Below are positions 25,260-39,326 of a stretch of 64,000 bases of DNA, in pieces. Origin of the DNA: Meandrina meandrites (taxonomy: Eukaryota > Cnidaria > Anthozoa > Scleractinia > Meandrinidae). Position 1 is the stretch's first letter. Each line of letters begins with the position of its first letter. The stretch lies in contig OY855905.1 in the NCBI GenBank assembly GCA_963693305.1, positions 44,846,895 through 44,910,894 on the forward strand, in the 5' to 3' direction. The notes beneath the pieces were generated by a model. The model had not been told where the DNA came from. It searched no databases and saw nothing but the letters and a program-made list of their open reading frames with translations. Made by a program: the position numbers and the translations under genes.

Positions 25260-25405
25260 AGGCCCTTGTTTAGACCTCACCAGACAACATCACAGTAATC
25301 GAAATAGGGAAGAACCAACGATTTAAATATTTTAATTAAATCTTCTGTTGGGACGAAACATCTAACCTGTTTTAATCCAGCAATGTGAGCTGCAAGAGCG
25401 AGAGT
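25260..25405 (-). pseudogene. LINE reverse-transcriptase fragment, upstream piece
   Basis: The minus-strand frame gives HIAGLKQVRCFVPTEDLIK then LVLPYFDYCDVVW, the conserved block of non-LTR reverse transcriptases (family pattern ...LVxPYFDYC..VW), followed by an in-frame TGA and GLNKGL. It continues in frame into 19,974 across the 5.3-kb insertion. The stop shows the copy is dead. Confidence 0.8.
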
Positions 25406-28400
25406 GGCAGATCCAGAAATTAATTAAGGGAACTCACCGAGCCCAGCGCACCCAACTTTTTTGGTAAAAAATAATGAAGCTTGAAAGCGCGTGAAAAAGT
25501 CAGATTCCCTCCTTTCTATGAAGTCCCTTATTTTGGAGAAAAGAAAAGAGAACAGTTTGGCAAGATTAGTGATTTTGATAACATTACAAAAAAAAAACAA
25601 GAATAGGTTATTAAAAGCTCGTATCTGGTCTGATACACCAGTTAAAAGTAGACATGATGCCAAATGCACATCCTCGTGTACATGTTTACAAATTTCTCAA
25701 GTTACGCATTCTCTCACACTTCCACATGTTTAGTTAACCTTGGCTGCACTGCATGAAACAGTCTACAGCGGGTCACTGAGATTAATCTTCTTGTTGTTGT
25801 CTTAAACTTTAGACAAAACCAGCCTGAGACAAAACTATTGTTTCGGGTATGTTCCTCAAACGATTTAGAAACAAAGTGTGAAGTGTGAAGATTTGATGCT
25901 GCGTGCCAAACATATTATTTCTCTAGGGGAAATTAAGAAACCCCCACTTTAATCGGTGACAACTCAGTCACGTTTACAAACTGTAATATTTCAAAATTGC
26001 AAAAAGTAAATTGCTCGCACACAAGGTTGAATGTTTTGTAATTAAACTTCATCTCCGACATAACGAACCGACGACACACGAAATTTGACATACGTATGGC
26101 GCCCTTTTCTCCCAAGTTTAACTGCCTTTAATACCTGAAAAGTACTAAACAATTCGCGAATATTCTACAGGTAACATCACTTTTCTTCGCCTCCCGCATT
26201 AAGATCATTAAAGCAAATTAAATGTTTTTCAGCAAATTACACTGTTGAAAAGCGTGGGAAAGCAAGAAATCTGGCTACTGCGGCAGGTACCTTCATTTTC
26301 GCGTGCCCAGCTAGCAGCCCAACACACGTGTAGCAAACCAGCTTCTTAGGAGGCGAACCTGTCACGTTTCGTAGTCATGCCAAAAACGACTGAAAACATC
26401 AAAACAAACTCTAAGGTACAAGAAAGGTCAACTGGTGGTTTTATTTATTGGGGCATGTGCTTGTTTGTGCGCTCAAAGATTAAACGGGTGATTACTAGTT
26501 TTGGCCATCTGTTGTTTGTTGATGTTATGCTGTTTACATCCTGTTTTCCACGCATTTGCGCCAAATTCACAACCACTGTTGAATGAACTAGTAAAAAAGC
26601 ATTTGTTTGTCTATCAAATACTCTCACTGCTGTTTGTCCGCCAGGATTTGGACCGGACCGGTTAAATTCCACATTAAAGAATTTTCGGGGTATACAAGGA
26701 CGAACTGGCATTGTGTTTAGCAAACGAGAAACGGATACCTTCCTTTCTTTCTTTCTTTATAGGCAAATAAACTTAATACTACTTCAGTATAACTTAAAAT
26801 TCCATATTTTCAGTGTTTTTTTGTCATAAATAGCTTCAAAAGCAATTCAATAAGCACAAACACGAAACTTGAAAAAGAAAATTAGCTTAGAGAAGAATAT
26901 TCCCAATTCATAGACCTTTTCACCTGAAACGAATCTATGAGCTCCATTTACCTGAAAGATGGAGCATGGTTCGTTCAGTATTAGAGTTCGAATCCGGCAG
27001 AATTTAAATCTCTGCTATTTATTCTCGATATAATGAAGATTATACAGAAGCAGTGCATTTTTCGTGTGTATAATAGTCCACTTTTTCCATTAATTGTTTG
27101 ACTATATATACGATTCAGTACTACCATCGGTATAATACGATAAGAACCATGCGCAAACAATAGGAACACCGCCATTTATATAAATTAGGAACCCGGTAGC
27201 TTTGCAGTCACCTTAGTTTTCATAGTCGTATAGATCTACCTATCTCACTACGTACTACATAAAAGTGTCCATTTGGGGCGGTTTTTAGCGCTAAAATTAA
27301 TGATCCCAGTTACATTGCTCATTTCAAGCCACCAGCAATATACCTGCTGGTAAACATACAGTTAAACACGTGCAGTTTGAAATGGACGGCGCTCCGTAAT
27401 AGCCATTGATCACGAACACTGATCAGATGTTCTAGAACACTTGCTTTTCATAGCTATACTATACGGGCGGCTGGTACCCGCCAGGAAAAATACACGCGCT
27501 CACTTGAATTTGATAACTTGTAAAGATGTGGCTTGTTTTCCTTCGCATGATTAGTGCTTCAACAAGTGACCGCTTGTACAAAAACTGAATGTATCATACC
27601 TCGAATGTATCATACCTCGATTGATTGATCAACAAGCTTTTCATAGTTGTATAACGATTATTTTTGAAAGGAATAGAAAACGGCTATCGCTTTGTGTTTG
27701 TTCAATTACTCAAGCGAAACCACACAAAATTTTGCTGGTATTTTAATAACGCATTATAAGGAATAAAATTTTCGCTGATCATACTCCGTAAGGCGAGTGG
27801 ATTCACTGCAAAGTTATAGACATTCTATTGTGTCATTTTCTTTGGTCTACAAGAGTATATTTAGTATAGGCTATGGAAAAATGTAATCGTTTTGTTTTAT
27901 ACAACAACATTGAGAATTTACCGGCGAATTGGATGAAAATCAGCGCGAATGCGCACGCGCGTGTGACAGCTCGTACAAGATTGTAAACAAGATTGCAGTT
28001 TTTCTACTTGAAGTTGTCGAATGTGTGGCAAGCTTAGCCCCAAATGTTCAAGTGGACATTTTCAACTTGGCGGAGTTTGGTTTTGGAAAAGTGGTGACAA
28101 GTTTATCGAAATTTGCTTTACAGGGCAGTACACCATTTTCACGGCCTATACTCTCATTATCGACCATGGTTCTCGACCAATAAGGGCGCGTGATTTCTCT
28201 CAATAATTGTATAATGTGCTATTTTATTTTATACTCTTCTGTGAGGCTCTCATGCTGAAAACATGGAGTAAAACGTTGTTTTAACATTTCTTTTATTTGT
28301 AAAATGGCCGTAGTTTTCCCTTCATTTCCATCGTTTTTTTTCTCAACCAAACATTGGTAGCTGCCTGGTGACCCCTTGGTAATTTATAAAAAAAATATAA

Positions 28401-29094
28401 CATCAGTGCGTGCACGTCAGTTTTAAATGATTTAGGCCGTGAATAAAAAATGATGTCATCCTTGAGTTTCAAAAGACATTAAACTCCCTATGTTCACTCT
28501 TGTGAAAGCACTTTGCTCCACAATACTGCGATTCTATTTAGTGAAAGCCGACTTGCAGGTTTACTTCAGTTGCATGTGCAGCAACTAAGGAAAGAGAGAA
28601 TTAAATACTAGACTTCATTTAATTCATGTCAGCATTGACAGAAGAAAACCTTGGCATTCAGCCTTAAGCTTGGTGCAAGTACAAAACGACAAAACAAAGG
28701 AAAGCGCAAGCAGTGTTCAAATGCACAGAAAATGCAAGTGCATGCAAGCAACAAGCAGTTACAAGACGGCATTCCTCTTTCTTGTAGGGATAACTTTGTC
28801 TTGACGAAGGAAAAGTCCAACAGCGGAATAAAAAAAATCATTTATCGTACCTTAGATTTCTTCGCCTAGCACTTGGGCTCGTGTTTGCTTCAGAAAGTGC
28901 AGCTGCAATAAGCACAAACTAGGCAAAGTTCTATTCCCACTTCGTCGTAATTTTGTCGCGTATGGGAACACATAAATAAAAAAACCATTGCAGCGTCGCC
29001 ACTGTCTTCGTGAAAAAGAATCCTACTTATGCAATACTTGCTGCAAAGGAAACGTTACGAAATAAGTTCCTAAGGTCATGTTCACACATGCAAG
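25406..29094. other. Intergenic, no gene supported
   Basis: Frames under 95 codons, none with a domain. A B-box-like GAGTTCGAATCCGGC lies near 26,985, possibly a SINE remnant. CpG-containing sequence around 27,930-28,190 has an 84-codon frame but no splice support. Confidence 0.3.
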
Positions 29095-29372
29095 TAATTC
29101 TTAGTGGTATAGTAGCCACCTCACTTAGGCCGACACCAGCCTCAAGGGGGAACCACTGGAAGTTGTCCCATTTCGTGGGAGCTCATACACTAGTTCATTG
29201 CAGGGCCATATTACCCCCAGCATTATAGTAGCCGGTATCAATTTATACACTTGAGAGGAGAGGCAGCGTAAGAATGAAGTGTCTTTCCCCAGAACACAAC
29301 ACAGTGACCTCGATTAGGACGCAAACCTGGACAGATCGATCCAGAGACCAGCGCACTTAGGCCACCGCGCCT
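29095..29372. repeat. SINE-like dispersed repeat, diverged copy
   Basis: Contains TTGCAGGGCCATATTACCCC, GTATCAATTTATACACTTG, a GTGTCTTTCCCCAGAACACA segment, CACAGTGACC and a final GGCCACCGCGCCTCC. The order matches the copy at 62545-62785 (TGTCTTGCCAAAGAACACA...CAATGACC). Confidence 0.55.
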
Positions 29373-31959
29373 CCAACGGTCGGAGTAAATGCTAGACACG
29401 GCAAGTGCTTTGAGCTTTTGAGTGACTTTGAAAGTGCACGCCTCCCATATTCATGTTGTAGACATTGTACGTTTGACTCGGTCACGAGTCAAGCACATGC
29501 AGCGATGAGTTTGTCTTTCTCCTTGCCCCTCGAGAGAGACCAAACATGACAAAGTTAAAAATATAGTGTAACTTTTTCGTAAAGTTTCTTTGACTCAGCA
29601 CTAATTGGCAAGTTTAAAATCCCGCGCTTCCAACTAGAGCAGTCCCAAGTGACCGTTAGGATGCGTTTTACATGTACTCCATCATAATAAACAATGGGTC
29701 TTAAGCAAAAAGGTTTTCGCTTCTGCGAAAGGTTTTGTTTGATTCCTATTGTACATAGGCTGTCGATAATCCAAACGCAAAGTGTGTTCAATCCCAAATG
29801 ATTTTAAAATCATCCGATTTAGTTGTGTTCTTTATCCGTCTTCATCTTCGTAATCGCTCAGTTTTGGCGCATTGTTACTCTCCAAACTTTTGTACAGTTT
29901 TTGGCCTCTGACAAATTGAACCTGTTCTCGCGTACTTTACAATGGTGTGTGTCTGTTTTGGTCGTTTTGTTCAAGGACTAATAACGTGCGTCTTCTATCC
30001 TTTTAGCAAACTTGCGGAAACCACAACAAAGAAAGACAATTAGCTGTTTTTAATCGGTTGTAGCACATTTTTCGGCGTCATCGGTCTCGCAGTAAGGCGA
30101 GAAATTAGTGACAAAAGGAAAAAGAAGCGACACTAGGTCGCAATATTAAATATTACAAACTTATTAACCTGGCAACAAATAATGGCATGAAATAAGTAAC
30201 ACGCTGCTTAAACAATATTAAGTGTTATCAATACATTCCCACTTTGCGAATGAAAATTCTTGCGATGCTTCCTTTACAACTTAAGAACTTCAACAAAAAG
30301 GCCCAAAAGAAGCGCTAATTTCGTTCGGAAGCCAATTAAAAGAACCGCTCTCCTCTATGACAATGAAACGAAAATTCTAAGATTCTAAGTGCATCATTTA
30401 CAAATCACTAGAAACTTAATGAGTTGTAGTTTTATATTATTAACATGAGCAATTAAGTTTTTGCCCTTTTGAGCGGTGCGATTGTAGAGTGTTTTCGTAA
30501 CGCTCGTGAAGACATGGAAATTGTGCAATTAACGCTTTTATTAGGGAAAAATAAGTGCGCGTGGACTTTTATTTTAACACCTCGTAAAAAAAGCTTTCAG
30601 TTTTTTTCTTAAGAGATACATTTAATTTAAACTAAGCATGGCAAAGCTGAAATTTAAGAACTGACATTTTATGATTTGACGTTGGGCTTAAACGCACCTT
30701 TTTTGTCTGAAATGGTCAGTATTACCTTAAGCTAGGAGTGTTTTTTTCAGATGGCCATGGTTGCCGATATCAAAATGACTGCAATTTTTAAAAATGAAGA
30801 TGTTAAATTATGTTGTAAAACTTGATTAGTTGGTATCCAGAACCCCTCTTGGCTTTAAGCGTCGGTTCCAAAGAACAATGGTATTAAGCAAACAAATTCA
30901 GCCATGAAAAATAAACTATTTCTTTTAAAAAATGGAGTAATTAATTAAGAAAGCTATCCGCGTTGTTTTATTCGCGTCCGACAAATTTTATTTGCCTAAA
31001 CATTTCACGTTTTAAAAGCAATATCAGCTTATCTGGTTTAATTAAATGCCCCATCAGTATTAACGGTACCTCCCTTACTAGATTACTTGAAATGAGCATG
31101 GCACGCAGCGTAAATTGTCTTTGTAAAAAAGCAAAACAAAACTTGATAATTCGTTGTAAGAACCTCTCAGAAAAGCAAGTGAAAATTAATTTAAAAAGTT
31201 CGGTATCACTTTATGAAACGTTTTTCAAGTAACACTGCACTTTGTTTTCATATCTTCATTTTAAACCGGTGTTACATGTGCAGTGTGTGGTTTGCCGCAT
31301 TTTTAATAGCCGTGTGAAGTTTGGAACAAGTTTTCATTTCCTTGCCGTTAGCTGGTGTGTTTGCGACGGGCTATGCCTTGGAAAAATGTACCTGCGAGTC
31401 TCGTGATCTTCGCTTAAGAGAAACACCTGATTCTTTGTCCGAACTCGTCCCCCGATCAGCGCCACCTGCGCCAAAAACTGTTTAAACTCTAGCTGAATGG
31501 ACATTCGGTGATCACAGTAATTAAGTTGGCAAGCCAGTGTTATGCAAATGACCAAGATTGGCGCCTCGTGCAGTCCATTCAACTGTGTCAAACTCCATTC
31601 AAGCGTACACACAATGGACGACGTCACAAAGAAGACGTTAGAAACAACATTGGCTGTACTCTGTTGGATTGTCAAAACAGCCTCAAGCTCTTTAGCAGTG
31701 AAACGCAAGTTCGCGCAGCGAGGACCCGAAGAAAGGCAAATTTTCGCAGTTAATTGAGCTACTCCGCTTAGAAACCGTTCAAATCCCCTAAGTAGAACGT
31801 TTGAAGTCGCCAGAGGCAGTATCTGGAGGGAAAAAGCTTCAAAATTCGCTTTCCCGCCTTTTTTAATTAGTCAGCAAGATTTTACTACGAAGGAAGTAGG
31901 AATCGGAAATCTGTTCGCGTCGATAGACGCGTGATCAGTGAGTCGTGAACAGCCTCAAC
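29373..31959. other. Intergenic and presumed upstream region of the four-TM gene
   Basis: A 124-codon minus frame at 31334-31708 overlaps two plus frames and has no recognisable domain. The last ~150 bp before 31960 include CGTCGATAGACGCG and probably 5'UTR. No promoter element can be placed with confidence. Confidence 0.3.
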
Positions 31960-34900
31960 ATGCCTTCAGCGAAGAGCCCAAGATCTGCTTCGTCCCACTC
32001 CGTCGACCAAAAACTGCTTCGAACCAAAGAGGTCGTGATTCACCGAAACTCTGCCAAGAGCAACAGTTGTCAATGCTGCGGAAAGCGACTGGTGGCCCTT
32101 CCACTTCTTGGATTCACGATACTTTCCATTGGTTGTCTGCTCGGAATTGGATACTTTAGCATCCATCGAGTAACATCTTCTGCGTACCATACAGAAGGGC
32201 TTATACCGTCCTATATAACGGGAGCTGTGGTGAGTTCCTTTGTTTTTATTCTGTATTGACATCAATTTCTTTGCTACATCAGCTTACTTGTTTGTTAAAT
32301 GTGTTGGGCGTCGACAAAGATTTAATAACAGCGACTAGTTGCAATTAATAGCATAGAAATGCAGTTTTTTTTTTCGAGGTTTTTCACTCAGCGATAAAAT
32401 ACGGTAATTTGAAAATTAACTGCCTCCTGTTCGTTGCAACCTTTGTTGTAAGCGTGCTTTGATTAGATTCCCTGGTCACGAATTAACACTCGGTGTCAGC
32501 TAGATATTCATTTAGCGAAATTACTGCCCGACAGCAATAAATGAAATATAGAATATAAAACATGCAGTGAAAACATCACAGGATTTAATTTGACAGTTAT
32601 TAGCCGAGCTTGTATTTGCGATACGAGAATTCAAATCATCAAAGCGCTTTTTGTTACCGCCTTTAGGTAAGACATATAAAATAGCAACTAACACATACTG
32701 CCATCAGAAGTATTCCTATCCCAATTCCATAAAAGAATTTATCTGTTTTTGTTGTCAGATTGGCTCTGGTATAAAAATTTTATTCACACGATGCGTTTTT
32801 CGAAAGGATTACTCCAAAGTTTAACTAAAGTATATTAGGTACTTATGTCAATACGGACAAGTGCCCGACGCTTATACATATTCAACGGGACTTAAAGTTG
32901 GACAAGTTCCACATACCAAGCTACCTATAGACTTCACATTCCTGAAAATCTTGAAGTTTGAATATTGTGGATTAGTTCACTTTGCGACAGCGAAAATCAG
33001 TGCGCAGAAAATAGCGGGAGAACGGGGCATTTTATTTTGGTTGAAATCGATTCAAAAGTTTCGAAACAAACAAAAGAATTTGAGTGACTGAGGCGCGTGT
33101 GTATTCTTGTGTTGTTTGAACGGCCAATATCTTGTAAAATGGACTTCATGCCGAGAGAAAGAAAAAAACCTAGGCGCTGTATTGGAGTGTTTACCTGTTT
33201 AACTCTTCGACCAAAAGCTCCTTTTGAATTTCATTGGTTATCGGTTCGTTGGAGTGAAAGAGATTTTAGGCGCGATTCTTGGACACGTGCCGTAGCTAAA
33301 ACACGATTGTTCTTATGCCAAGAACGCGTGTGGTTGAATGATACACTTAAATGCTTTGTTTTCCTTGTACAATATCGACCGCTTCTGTAGCTAAAAGCAC
33401 CATTAGCATAAATTCAATTTCAGCATTCTTAAAAGGCCAAATGTGGAACCCTTTCGGCTTACAGGATCAAAAACGAACCCGCTGGAAGCTGATTCGCTCT
33501 TGCCAGTTATCGCCTAAAGTGATTTCACTTATCGCCAAACCACTGACGTTCTTTGCTTGGGATAAAAAATGATTATTCCGAAGTCATTGTCCAGTGAGTA
33601 CTGAAGGATAAAAGGAATGTCACAATTAATCATGAAAATTTACGATTTAAGATTTAAAAGCTTTGGCCCATTGCCGGAAATATTCAAGTAGTGCATTAAG
33701 CAATTGAAGATCGAGGGATCAAATCATGTTTAATAAGTGAAGTTACCGCACGTGTTCATTTGCATAGCAGCTAATTAAAGCCTCGTGCCTCAACTACTGA
33801 TATTTGCATGTGAAAGACTCTTATTAACAGGTTGTAAAAAGAGGCTTTTATCCTTTTAATCCTTAAGGAATCACAGGCGACTTTTTCAGCAGGTTAATCC
33901 GAGTTATCGAGATCATTCTAGGTTCCGTTCGGAGTGTGACATCATTTTCGATATTATTACACTGGTTACATGTTGGTTAGCGACATCATTCTTCGTGCCT
34001 TTGAAGAATAATTTTTAACAAAGATGTAGAACTTTTTCCTTTTTGAAAATATATGAAAAAAAATGGATTGTCTTGATTTTGACATCAACAAAGATAAAGC
34101 CAACTGTTAATTGAATAGGTCGTAAACAACACGTCGCATTGATTCCTTGCCCTACTGATCAAAGCGAAATGGTAATCAAGACAAGACCACGACAATACTG
34201 CCCGAAGGTGTTGAATAGAGCATAGTGTTTACATGCCAAAAAAAGAAGTTTTTCTGCTTGAAACAATTTGCTTCCTGGAAAAAACGTAACTTGCGATATT
34301 TTTGAGAGGTAGAAGCTAGCTTAAATTTTCATTTTGAAGTTTGCACTAAATGAATATTTTTACCTCGTTCTGCCCGATTTTCTGTATATCAGAAGCTAGA
34401 ATGCGGGGTTAATCTAATGACAAAGGGTTTATCACAACATGATCACAAGATTAGCATAGATTATTGACACTAATTCAATCGAACCTGTCTCTTTGTACTG
34501 AATGATCGCTTACAAATTGTGTCAGAACGGAGGGCACATTTTCATTGTTTCATTCCTTTTTGTGATTTTGAAAATTGAATCAACACTTGCTACTCAGAGT
34601 GATAAAAAAACACCTGCTATAAAAACATGTGTTTCAAAGGGAAACTAGAAAAAACACATGTCGCAGCGAGCGGCGTTCACTGCAAACGAAATAGTGAAAA
34701 GGTTTTTAAACCATTAAACAGTGAAATGTCTTAAGTTCTCTTAGTCGTTCCAATTCACTTAACGTGAATTTAAAAGTATAGGAAAAAATTAAGTGCAAAA
34801 TTGCAGTTTTGTTAAGTTAAGAGTAACTTTGTAATACTCTGCGATTCTCAGTAGCTTCGAAAAAGGGGCAAACACTTCTTCCTTAGAATCTCCTTGTGTG

Positions 34901-37512
34901 AGTTTTTTAATGAGTTTGACATAGGTTTTCAATCTTTGCTTTCGTGCTAATATTTGGTGTTCTCTGCATCGAAGAGCTGAGTCTGGCTAAAACTCCGATC
35001 AAAAGAGGATTCGCTTGCGTTTAAATGAAAAGAAAAAAAAAAGATTACAAGACAAATCAGTGTTTCTTGTATTGGGGATGCCCTATAACTCCAAGAAAAG
35101 CACTTGTTATCCGTCTAGAAACAGCTAAATAGAAGGGTCTTTTTTCATTTTTCTTCCTCACACACGTGAAAGATTCATTCACTTTCGTTCTTTCAACTGA
35201 ACAAAGGAACTCATTCTGTAGCGTGGTCGCAGACAAAAAAAAACATTCAACAAGTTATTTTACAGTGAAATTAAAGGGCAACAAAGGCTTTCAGAAGTTA
35301 TTTCTTAGTCTGAAAATATCGGCTTTGTGTCTGTTACCATGTGTAAAATGAATATCGAGATATATAAATAAATATAACGCACGTCCTTTTCTCTTAGTTT
35401 GCTGTTAACTGAAAATCGCAAAAAGCAGAAAATAATAAATTACTCGTAAAGAAAAGCAGAAAATTAAGCATGGTCAACATAGTGCCCGAGAGAAGCAAAC
35501 CAAAGTTAAACTCTCGCTTTTACAAGTCGACAATATGGACACTATTTTGTTCAACTGTTTTCTGCAAAAATAGCCTGCTTCTTTGTTTGAGTCGATCAAA
35601 GATTCGAGATGAGGACAATCGAAGAAACAGTGGATTAATACACAACCTTTTACCTGATCCATTTCAATGATGTTATCTTTTGACATAAACATACAGCATT
35701 GTAGTTGAGCAGAGAGTCGAAAACAGAAACTTTGATGAACTGATTAACCACGAGTGTTAATTGTGCTTATTATTTCTTTAAACAGCTGGGTGTGGTCGGA
35801 TTACAACTGATGCTCATGTGCAAGCCACGGGCAAAACTACTGGTAAGTTAACTACCATTGGTTGGTTTCTCATACAGTGCGAATCTGATCTAAATATACT
35901 GGGTTTTTCATAGAGCAGTGGCGGATCCAGACCTTCAGCTAAGGAGGGGCCCCGCTTGACTATGAATATTGAATTCTGCGAAGATAATTCCGGCACTTCA
36001 AAGAAAATGCGCTATTTCCGAAAAAATAAGGCAAGGGAAGGGGGGGGGGGGGGGGGGGGGCGGCACTTCAAAGTGGATCCGCCACTGTATAAGAGTTTAT
36101 TAGGTTACAAATGTTGTATTTCGTATTTATGACAGTAGTAGATTTCTTGGGTTACTCCATAAGATCTCCCGCGAATCATTGCCTTGCAAGTGCACAACGC
36201 TGGATTGGCGTTATTTTTTGCTGGACATCTTGGTTTTAAAAATCACGAACAGTATTTGGCAACACATATCTTCCCTAACAACGAGGGAAATATTCCATTA
36301 TGATGGGAATTTATCTCGCAGGCTTCTCCGCTGACGTTGGTATTTTGTTATTTAAAACCCGTAGATCGTTTCTGCCATCATCTTCACTGTTGCTGCGGCT
36401 TTACTTTGTTTCGCTGGAGCGCTGTATACTGGAACAGAAATAGCGCCCCTCCTTGCTGAGATGGACAGCTGTCAATATTTTCCTGTCGAAAACTCGTGCA
36501 AGTGCTTTCATCAGAGTGAGCTTCGACAGGTGTCAATCATCTTCAGAGACACTGCCAACTGTAACGGCATCCAGAAGAAGCTGCGTGACCTTGTGTACGG
36601 CATGTGCGGTGTGTACAGTGGCGGGCTAATCACGTGCATCCTGGCTGCTGTTATGGAGATACTCTTGTTGTGCCGAAAGAGAAATTCTAAGGTAGGTCTA
36701 TTTGGCACGAAAGAAATAAGCCTGAGTATTAAAGGGATGTCCCTCTTTGTACACTAAATCCAACCCCCTTTCGATAGAAAAGTCTGAGATTCAACTGAAT
36801 CGAAACTCGAAAACTTCCACGTGGTAACGTAGTTCCACAATCTTCCTTCTGATTGGTTATTACTTTCGCGCGAAAATTCAAAATTGAGCAACAACCAATC
36901 TTTTAGAGCTACGTCATCACTATTGAATCTTAGACGACTTTCTCAATAAAAAGGAAAAAGTAAGAAAATTTTCATTAACCAGTTAGAGAGCTTGGCGAAC
37001 GCCCAACCATATAATTAAAAAGTTTGACCTTCATTCAAAAATCGCTCTCGAGCAAATTTGCTAGTTGATACCTGTAGCCGCCGAGCACAAGAACAAACAG
37101 CGGAAGTTATCTCTGTTTAGGAGCGATGTCAGATTTTCCTCAAACGAGCCAAGTGTCATATAAATACAAACTTTTTTCCGCTTAAACGTACTCAAATATC
37201 ATCAATATCTTCTCATTCCAGGCTACACTCCACTCCAGATCAGACGGCGATGGGAAATGCACTGTGAACTCGCGCCAGTCCCAAACATCGCAAACAGACC
37301 TCAGTGTCATTGAAGAAGAAGACGTCGAACTCGGAGCGGCAGAATTACAACGTTCTTCCATCGAGACACAAACCAGTCAATCACCATCAAACTTTGTCCG
37401 AGAGGTGCCTTGCTCTCATTATGTCGTGGACATGAGCATACCGCGAAGGGATTACGTCATCAACTACAATTCGAATTCGAGGCATGACCCACCGCCTCCA
37501 TACAGCGAATAA
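31960..37512 (+). CDS. Four-transmembrane protein with PPxY tail, 4 exons, complete
   Basis: Exons 31960-32229, 35786-35842, 36365-36691 and 37222-37512 are all phase 0 with GT/AG borders and give 314 aa. The start is the ATG in MPSAKSPRSASSHS; an upstream in-frame GTG is not a plausible start. Predicted membrane segments lie at about residues 45-68 (LVALPLLGFTILSIGCLLGI), 84-103 (SYITGAVLGVVGLQLMLMC, spanning the exon 1/2 junction), 110-133 and 186-210. The loop between TM3 and TM4 has five cysteines (DSCQYF, NSCKCF, TANC). N- and C-termini should be cytosolic; the 96-aa tail is acidic and Ser/Thr-rich and ends HDPPPPYSE, a PPxY motif that in other proteins binds WW domains of NEDD4-type ligases. 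Layout and tail resemble TMEM255-type four-TM proteins, but I cannot confirm the family. Function unknown. Confidence 0.87.
32230..35785 (+). other. Intron 1 of the four-TM gene
   Basis: 3.6 kb with no recognised repeat or exon. Frames at 32861-33572 have no domain. Confidence 0.6.
35916..36087. mobile_element. MITE with CAGTGGCGGATCCA termini, hAT-like
   Basis: The left end CAGTGGCGGATCCAG and right end TGGATCCGCCACTG are inverted repeats. A G run of about 21 (36040-36060) lies near the right end. The termini match those common in hAT elements. Flanks TCATAGAG / TATAAGAG are only a partial 8-bp match. It lies in intron 2 of the four-TM gene. Confidence 0.75.
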
Positions 37513-38575
37513 AAAGTAAGATTCTGGCTTGGATGACTGACAAGAGAGAAACTGGCCTAAAAAAAAACTATCGTTAGCTATGCAAATGCTATCGCTAACT
37601 TGGTACTGCATAAGACTGTATCCAGTAAAATCTAAATCTGATAAATCTATACGCCAGCTTTCGAAAAAGTGCAAAAGAGTATGCTAAATGAAAAGCAGTA
37701 TCTCTGAACTGTGGGAAGGCCCTTGTGAACCAAAAGTTCATTAAGACTCTGAGAGCTCCACAACGTAATCTGATATATAATTTTAATTAATTGAGCTAAA
37801 ACTTAGTTCGCAAATCTTCAGCGTATTGAAATAGTACGCCCTGTAGAAAACGATGTAAATAGACTTGTAAATAAAATAAGGAAAATGTAAGAAGTTCCAT
37901 GGCTTCCGAAACATAATTCGAAATATAGTTTAAAATACATTTGTATATAATGTAACATTTCTTTTTTAAAAAATTGCTTAATAGCTGGCTCCTTCGCTTT
38001 GTCACATTACGTAAGAATAGCTGTTAGAAAACTCTGTTCAAATCATGTCAAGAATGGCTATCCTTGTTGATCGAATTTGTGTCAATATAGTTGGAAAAAA
38101 TTCAGATGTCTGCGGCGTCTGATGACCGGCAAATAAACATATACCGGCGCTGATTACACAACTAATTTTACTCAACTTTAAATTTATAATAAACACCTTT
38201 TTACATTCATTGTGACATATTTTTGTAGCATCAAATAAAAAACTTTAATAACTTTCTCTTGTACAGCCGTTTTTAGAGAATAAAACCTTAAAATTGGTCA
38301 GTGTATTATCTTTGGGTTACAATTTCTATAAAGCGACGAGCTGAAGTTTCCAGTAATAACCTGGGTTGATACATGTGTATTTATATCTTCTTTCCCGTTC
38401 CTTTCAGCCATTTCGTTAAAAGAAATTCACCATAAATCTTCCCTTTGAAACGGAAAATCATCACTCGTTTTGAACTCAGTTCAGAACTTCTTGAGAAAAT
38501 CTCAGCAGGTATATCATAACTTCTTGGAAATACTCTTAACCCCCCTCCCTCCAAAAAATCTCCCTTTTGGCTGTG
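37513..38575 (+). other. 3'UTR / downstream region of the four-TM gene
   Basis: Very AT-rich. AATAAA signals occur near 37869, 38130 and 38186, any of which could end the transcript. No other gene is seen. Confidence 0.4.
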
Positions 38576-38748
38576 GCCTGGGCCCAAATGTTCCCTGAAA
38601 GAGGGGATAACGACTGGGATAACGCTATCCATCGGGTATTTCGCTGTTCAGTGGATAGTGTTGGCAAAAAGAAAGTAACTATGAGTATCTACTGGATGGT
38701 GGTTTATCCGGTGGATAGCGTTATCCACGTTTTGATCAACTTGGGCCT
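38576..38748. mobile_element. MITE of the GGATAACGCTATCCA family
   Basis: The left end GGGCCCAAATGTTC...GGGATAACGCTATCCA and right end TGGATAGCGTTATCCACGTT ...GATCAACTTGGGCC are inverted repeats. Internal GTGGATAGTG / GGTTTATCCGGTGGATAG motifs repeat. Related to the copy at 519-643. Confidence 0.75.
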
Positions 38749-39326
38749 GTACTCTTTAGGGGAACCCTTGCTGACGTCATCGTTTAGATTTTGTCCAACT
38801 TTGTGAAGAGAAGCATGCTTAATGCTAGCACTTCAGATCTTTAAAGAGCTTGTAAATCTTAATAATCGACGAAATTTGCACCTCTTTAAGAGATTTCTGG
38901 GTGGCAATCCTTGAAAAATTTGAAGTTTTAAAACCCGCATCACAGAAAAAGTATTTAATACATCGGGCTCAAATTTATAACGAAAGTTTATCGTATCTTA
39001 TCACTGCTTAACCATCAAGCTTTCCCGTCCGCAGTTCATTTGTGACAGTTCGTGACAGGCAGGCTGGTCGCGGGTTCAATGTTCATTTGACGACTGTATA
39101 GTTTGTTTTGTGTCTCATAAGAACGCTTTTATTTCACTTTGGTAAGTTACCAGGAATTATTCTTTGATTCTTTATAAATATGTAATTTTAAAAATGTTTC
39201 GAACGTTAAATTTTAAAGCCGCGAAAATCTGGTGTAATGAGTTTGAACCGTTTACAAAGCGCAAATTCCCCCCCTATAATAGAATTATCCCTCTCCAGAA
39301 AAAGTGCCGAAATTTATATATCAAGG

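Noticed and set aside
31334..31757. 124-codon minus frame overlapping plus frames upstream of the four-TM gene
   Set aside because: No recognisable domain and no splice continuation.
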